Assembly: GCA_028456385.1 (NCBI GenBank)
Contig: JALNQF010000019.1
Span: 186,001 to 250,000, forward strand
DNA: 64,000 bases
Origin: Ophiosphaerella korrae
Taxonomy: Eukaryota; Ascomycota; Dothideomycetes; Pleosporales; Phaeosphaeriaceae
Direction: 5' to 3'
The notes below the pieces were generated by a model. It searched no databases. It saw only the letters and a list, made by a program, of their open reading frames with translations, and had not been told where the DNA came from. Below, one piece after another: positions 59,495 to 64,000 of the stretch; position 1 is the stretch's first letter, and each line of letters starts with the position of its first letter. The translations under genes and the position numbers were made by a program.

Positions 59495-59544
59495 ACGCGT
59501 CACGAAACTGGTACCAAGTCACGTTTCGCCATTTAGTGGACGCG
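59495..59544. promoter_or_regulatory. MCB/SCB composite upstream of ASF1
   Basis: A perfect palindromic ACGCGT (59495-59500) is followed immediately by CACGAAA (59501-59507), the yeast SCB consensus. Another ACGCG core lies at 59540-59544. The group sits about 230-280 bp upstream of the ASF1 ATG. In yeast, MBF and SBF bind these sites to drive G1/S transcription. Function here is inferred. Confidence 0.55.
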
Positions 59545-59771
59545 ACTCGAGACGCAGGCTAAGATAAATCACCGATTGTTGCCGCCCATTGGATTTATGA
59601 CAACCCGCACGCACGTCCCTCACCGCTTCCAAATAAACAGCCTACCTGCTGCTGCCACTCCAACTTGTTTAGGCTCAACTGCTCGATCTCTCCAGACACA
59701 TTCACCTACTGCTATCTACTACTTTAAATACACTTTGCTCCTCTACCTTTTACGCCCCACCAAACCTCAGC

Positions 59772-60760
59772 ATGTCTGTCGTATCGCTCCTCGGTGTCGA
59801 GGTCAAAAACAACCCCGCGCCGTTCGACGCGCCATACGAGTTCGAAATCACCTTCGAGTGCCTTGAGCAACTGCAGAAGGGTAAGCGACGGCAATTGGAT
59901 GCGCGAAGTCTCGCTAACAAATTCGCACAGACCTCGAGTGGAAGCTGACCTATGTTGGTTCCGCTACCTCGTGAGTGCCCCACCAGCGTCAACCTGCGCG
60001 ACCGCCATTGACCCAACGCAGGAACGAATACGATCAAGAGCTGGACTCTGTCCTTGTTGGACCCCTTCCCATTGGTGTCAACAAATTCGTCTTTCGCGCC
60101 GACCCACCGGACCTGTCGCGCATCCCAAACAGCGAGATCATCGGCGTCACCGTCATTCTGCTCAGCTGCAGCTATGAAGATCGAGAATTTGTGCGCGTGG
60201 GCTACTATGTCAACAATGAGTACACAGATGAGGCCTTGACGCTGGAGCCGCCCGCAAAGCCTGTGATTGAAAAGGTGCAGAGGCAGATTCTTGCTGAGAA
60301 GCCGCGCGTAACACGTTTCGCGATCAAATGGTATGTCGCTGAAGACTCATATTTTGGCAACATGGCTAACCAATGTAGGGACTCGGAGGAATCTGCCCCA
60401 CCAGAATTCCCACCTGAGCAGCCCGAGGCCGACCTCAATGCTGACGGCGACCAGTATGGCATTGAGGAGGAAGAGGAAGAAGAAGAGGCTGAGGCTGAAG
60501 TTGCCCCCGTAGAAGGCGAAGATGCTGCGATGGCTGGTGGCGAGGATACTGCAGGGCCTGCTAACGACGAGGATGCAGAGTCTGAGGCTGGCAGCGAGGA
60601 GATCGATATTGAAGACTCAGAGGGTGATGAAGAAGAAGAGGAGGGCGAGGAAGGTGGCGACGATGACATGGAGATGGATGATGCCGAGGCGTCGGCTGGC
60701 CAGAAGCCGGCCCAACAACAGCCAGGCGGCGTTCAGCAACAGGATGTCATGGTTCACTGA
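59772..60760 (+). CDS. ASF1: Histone H3-H4 chaperone Asf1
   Basis: Replication-coupled nucleosome assembly chaperone. Exons 59772-59880, 59931-59970 (40 nt), 60022-60330 and 60379-60760 give 279 residues. The start [18 protein letters not shown], then F-E-I-T-F-E-C-L-E, the [12 protein letters not shown] stretch over introns 1-2, [12 protein letters not shown] and [10 protein letters not shown] are all near-invariant in Asf1. V-G-Y-Y-V-N-N-E-Y ends the Ig-like core at about residue 155. The tail of about 115 residues is strongly acidic (Glu/Asp runs), as in yeast. Exon junctions within the core explain why no single frame shows the whole protein. Confidence 0.98.
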
Positions 60761-61902
60761 GCCAAGTACGGGAAGCCTCGCGCACGGTGGGTGTCATGTT
60801 GTGGACTGGTGTTATGGGTAGCATGTCCATCACCATCACCACCATTACCACTACGAGTTGCAAAATCACAAATAGTTGTTAGGATCATATTCCCCAAATA
60901 TGGCGTATGAGCACATCTTGCCATCCCCTGATAAAGTTATGAAGCTTTGTTGTGATGAGTGACCCTGTCTCAGCCTCAGACAGTCGTATGCTGTGGTGCC
61001 TGCAGCGAAGGATCCGGCCATTGTTTGCTGACCCCCTTTGGACTATTGGAACAGCGACTCAAGCGAAAGCTGAGTGTTGGTTTGCGCCGACGCGTAAACA
61101 ACAACCAAGCCTGACACCCCAAGCCATGCTTAATAGGCCAGGTGCATACGAAACAGCCCAAATGAGCCAAAGGCGGGCGCCTGAAGCGACGTCAGTTTAA
61201 ACACAGCCTCCAGGACTGTGAAAGGCGCAGCAAGGCTGGACGACCTAACCACTAGGACCCGGACGCACCCGCTCGTGAAACATTTATAGTAAACGTGGGC
61301 TCCTGGGCGCGTGGTAATTTGCGTGGGCGGGCCGTTTTCAGTCGTCTTCTATCCACCTCATGACCCTGTTTGTGCCGGTTTGAGTGGCTTAGTTGGGCTT
61401 CCATATTCAGCTCCTTGACTGTTCACCTTCCAGATATCTCAAACCGCACTCTGCTTCCTTTGACTGTTCCCACAACGAATAGTTATTTTGGTCGCTCGAG
61501 GCTTTTGCTCAGCCTGCCAGCTCTGCCAACCACCACCCCTCCTTTGGAAGTGCTACCACGTCTCTCTCGATCCCTCACACTGTCTCTACCTCTATACCTA
61601 TCTTATTGTCGCACCCGCCCGCGCTTGCTCCAACTCGCATGAGTATAGCAGGTTGAGGTAATTTCCCAGAAAACGTCAGCGCCGCGACTCAGCACCAAAG
61701 CTCCTGTCCTACCCCGCCAAGGTTATAGGTAGGTACGGCTCTCTTGATTCCGTGGCCATCAGGGATCTCGCCGCCCTCCAAGACGGCTTCACAAAAGTTC
61801 CTTGTGCAAAATCGAAGCGCTGTATAAACCTCTTGTTTTTGGGATAAAGGCTGACGCGTTCTCAACCAAGCCTCCCTGTTAGATTAACAACGCGCACCGA
61901 CG
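60761..61902. other. Long intergenic/5' leader region
   Basis: About 1.14 kb before the Skt5-like start. The last 550 bp are pyrimidine-rich on the plus strand, as in fungal promoters and long 5' leaders. GT-AG pairs that could be a 5' UTR intron exist but cannot be chosen. No gene supported. Confidence 0.45.
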
Positions 61903-64000
61903 ATGAGCTACCACCAAGGCCAACCCCAACTGGGGGCGACATTCGTCCCTGGTGGATTCGACGATTATTATATGCCGGCCCCCTCGCCTGAAGTCATTTC
62001 TCCAGCGCCGCAGCGGTTTGTTTGCCCCTAAAGAATCTTATACAGGATGCACCCGCTGACGTAGCTTCCGTGCCACAGCATAATGCCCGAGGTGCCAGAG
62101 AATATGCAAGAAAACATTGCACACATGGAGTTAGAGGCCCACGACCCTCGAGGCACCAACGGCCTCATGTCCCCACCAGCCCAGGGATACAATCAATCAC
62201 AGCAGCACTTCCCAGCCCGGCAGTCCAGCTACCAGAACGAGCTCCCAGCAAGCGAAGGCCAGTGGCCGTCACGACAAGCAAGCATTTCCTCCACCTTTCG
62301 ACAGCCGCCCAATGTGCAGCCCCAGTCTGTGCAACAACAACAACCTTCCCACGACTACAACCAGTTTGTGAATACCCACGAATCCCCCAATTTCTCGCCG
62401 TTCCCTAAGCTACCGAACAAGCCGCCCAACGTCCCGCCCTCTGACGATGAAAAGGAAGCAGTTCTGGAGAATGCACGGCTACCGGTACTCAACTCAAATG
62501 ACCCGGAAATGCAGCTGGCATGGGCGCAGGATGCGTTGGGTTATGTGGACTCAGCCCAGCTACACGAGCAGCGTATTGCCGAGATCCAGGGCCCCAGACC
62601 AGCAACACCTCAGGTTGAGCATCAACTGCGGGTAGATGCACTGAATGTAGTTACCTTTCTAGCAGATCAACACCATCCCAAGGCAACATTCATGCGGGGC
62701 ATGTGGCTCGAGTTTGGCAAGTTCGGCATGCGAGCAGACAAGAAAGAAGCTTTCCGTTGCTATTCTCGCGCGGCTGCGAAAGGATACTCTAGGGCCGAGT
62801 ACCGTATGGGAATGCAGTTCGAGCAGTCAAACGACCCGATCAAGGCACTCCAACATTACACAGCGGGTGCAGAGCAAGGTGATTCCGCTTCCAACTATCG
62901 ACTCGGGATGATGACTCTTCTTGGCCAACACGGGCAACAACAGGATTTTGCTCGAGGTATTCAATTGATTCGGCAAGCCGCGTCAAACGCAGACGAGAAT
63001 GCTCCCCAAGGTGCTTATGTCCTAGGTATGCTACAGGCTCGCGAACTTCCTCAGATCAACGTCCCGGAAATATATCTACCCTACGATGAGAAGTCAGCCA
63101 GGCAAAACATTGAAAAGGCTGCTTACCTAGGCTTTGCCAAAGCTCAACTGAAGATGGGCTCGGCATATGAGCTTTGCAGTTTAGGCTGTGAATTTAACCC
63201 CACTCTGTCGCTGCATTACAACGCACTCGCCTCCCGCCAAGGTGAAGCAGAAGCTGACATGGCCATAAGCAAATGGTTCCTCTGCGGACATGAAGGGGAG
63301 TTTGCCAAGAACGAAGAGCTCGCATACCAGTATGCTCAGCGCGCCGCTATAGCTGGCCTTGCTACAGCAGAGTTTGCAATGGGTTACTTCAACGAGATTG
63401 GCATGCACGTCCCAGGCAATATTGATAAAGCTATCGAATGGTATGAAAAGGCTGAGAAGAACGGCAACAAAGATGCAGCTGCCCGTATAGAGAGTATCTC
63501 CAAGACGCACCGAACTCTATCAAAGAAAGATCATGAAAAAGTGGCAATTAACATGATCAAGTCGAAACATGGCTCAATGCGTGGTCAACGCCCAGCAAGG
63601 CTGCAGAAAGCGGCAGCACCTGAGTTGCCGTCTATAAATGACATCAGCCCTTCGGATTATGGGTCAGATACTTCACCCATCACCACTGCGCCAAGCCGTA
63701 TGGGTAATCGAGCAGATACATCTACTCCTTATCCTATCTCTGATAAGCCCCCGATCCTTGGTAACACACCTTCTTCGCCGCCTTACGAGCGACCTGCTAC
63801 AGTGACGCCATACCCGATGGACAATGGCCCACCACGCCTCGGCCCGCAACGACCTAGTATGGCTGGCGGGTTTGCGCCAGAATTGCGAGCGTCAAGCACC
63901 AGGCCTGTGTCTTCTGCTTTCAGTATCAATCCGAATATTTATCCTGCAGACGGGCGTGGAGGGCCACGACCAGGCCCTGGACCTGATATGGGCCTTCCAT
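61903..64000 (+). CDS. SKT5: Sel1-repeat chitin synthase activator (Skt5/Chs4-like), partial
   Basis: Exon 1 is 61903-62015. Intron 62016-62078 uses the only acceptor that keeps the frame open (two earlier AGs give immediate stops). Exon 2 runs open off the right edge. About 678 residues are visible. After a Gln/Pro/Ser-rich N-terminus come Sel1-type repeats from about residue 245 to 510, for example Q-L-A-W-A-Q-D-A-L, A-T-F-M-R-G-M-W-L-E-F-G-K-F-G, A-A-A-K-G-Y-S-R-A-E-Y-R-M-G and A-I-E-W-Y-E-K-A-E-K-N-G-N-K-D-A-A. This architecture is typical of Skt5/Chs4 proteins, which recruit and activate chitin synthase III at the bud neck or septum. The C-terminus, where prenylation CaaX boxes occur, is outside the window. 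Confidence 0.9.

Overview
This is a 64 kb piece of nuclear DNA from a filamentous ascomycete. It is dense with genes on both strands. Introns are short (mostly 45-60 bp) with GT(A/G)NGT donors, and every confident multi-exon model closes in frame. Gene content (Zn2Cys6 regulator, ACS-family MFS carrier, AMSH-type JAMM protease, Skt5-like Sel1 protein, secreted S41 peptidase) fits the Pezizomycotina. I lean towards a dothideomycete, possibly Pleosporales, but that is inference from style and not a database match.

1-35 kb is mainly a conserved housekeeping block. It holds DNA polymerase epsilon POL2 (C-terminus beyond the left edge), COX20, a conserved unknown, a microbial-type PARG, SmD1, a decayed protein kinase, the eRF1 methyltransferase MTQ2, SDHAF3/ACN9, a Cys-rich unknown, PKR1, an AMSH/Sst2 deubiquitinase, an AMMECR1 protein, ribosomal protein eL29 (four tiny exons), a disordered protein, a DAL5-type MFS transporter, the Lgl/Sro7 exocytosis protein, a large disordered protein and a probable organellar protein.

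35-52 kb looks accessory. It has long gene-poor AT-rich gaps, a broken secreted-protein remnant, an amino-acid permease, a CorA-like membrane protein followed by a protein kinase with a large unassigned C-terminal half, a 312-residue orphan, a frameshifted pseudogene and a secreted S41 peptidase. The CorA-like/kinase pair is the best candidate for an undescribed system, though its function cannot be read from the sequence.

52-64 kb returns to conserved genes: a RING protein, a HAD-SAK protein with an RGG tail, a small gene of uncertain splicing, a Zn2Cys6 transcription factor, the histone chaperone ASF1 and the 5' part of a SKT5/CHS4-like chitin synthase activator.

Two S-phase genes, POL2 and ASF1, both carry ACGCG (MCB-type) cores upstream, and ASF1 also has an adjoining CACGAAA box. 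This suggests shared G1/S control. The other clear cohesion is mitochondrial: COX20, SDHAF3 and perhaps the 32.7 kb gene.
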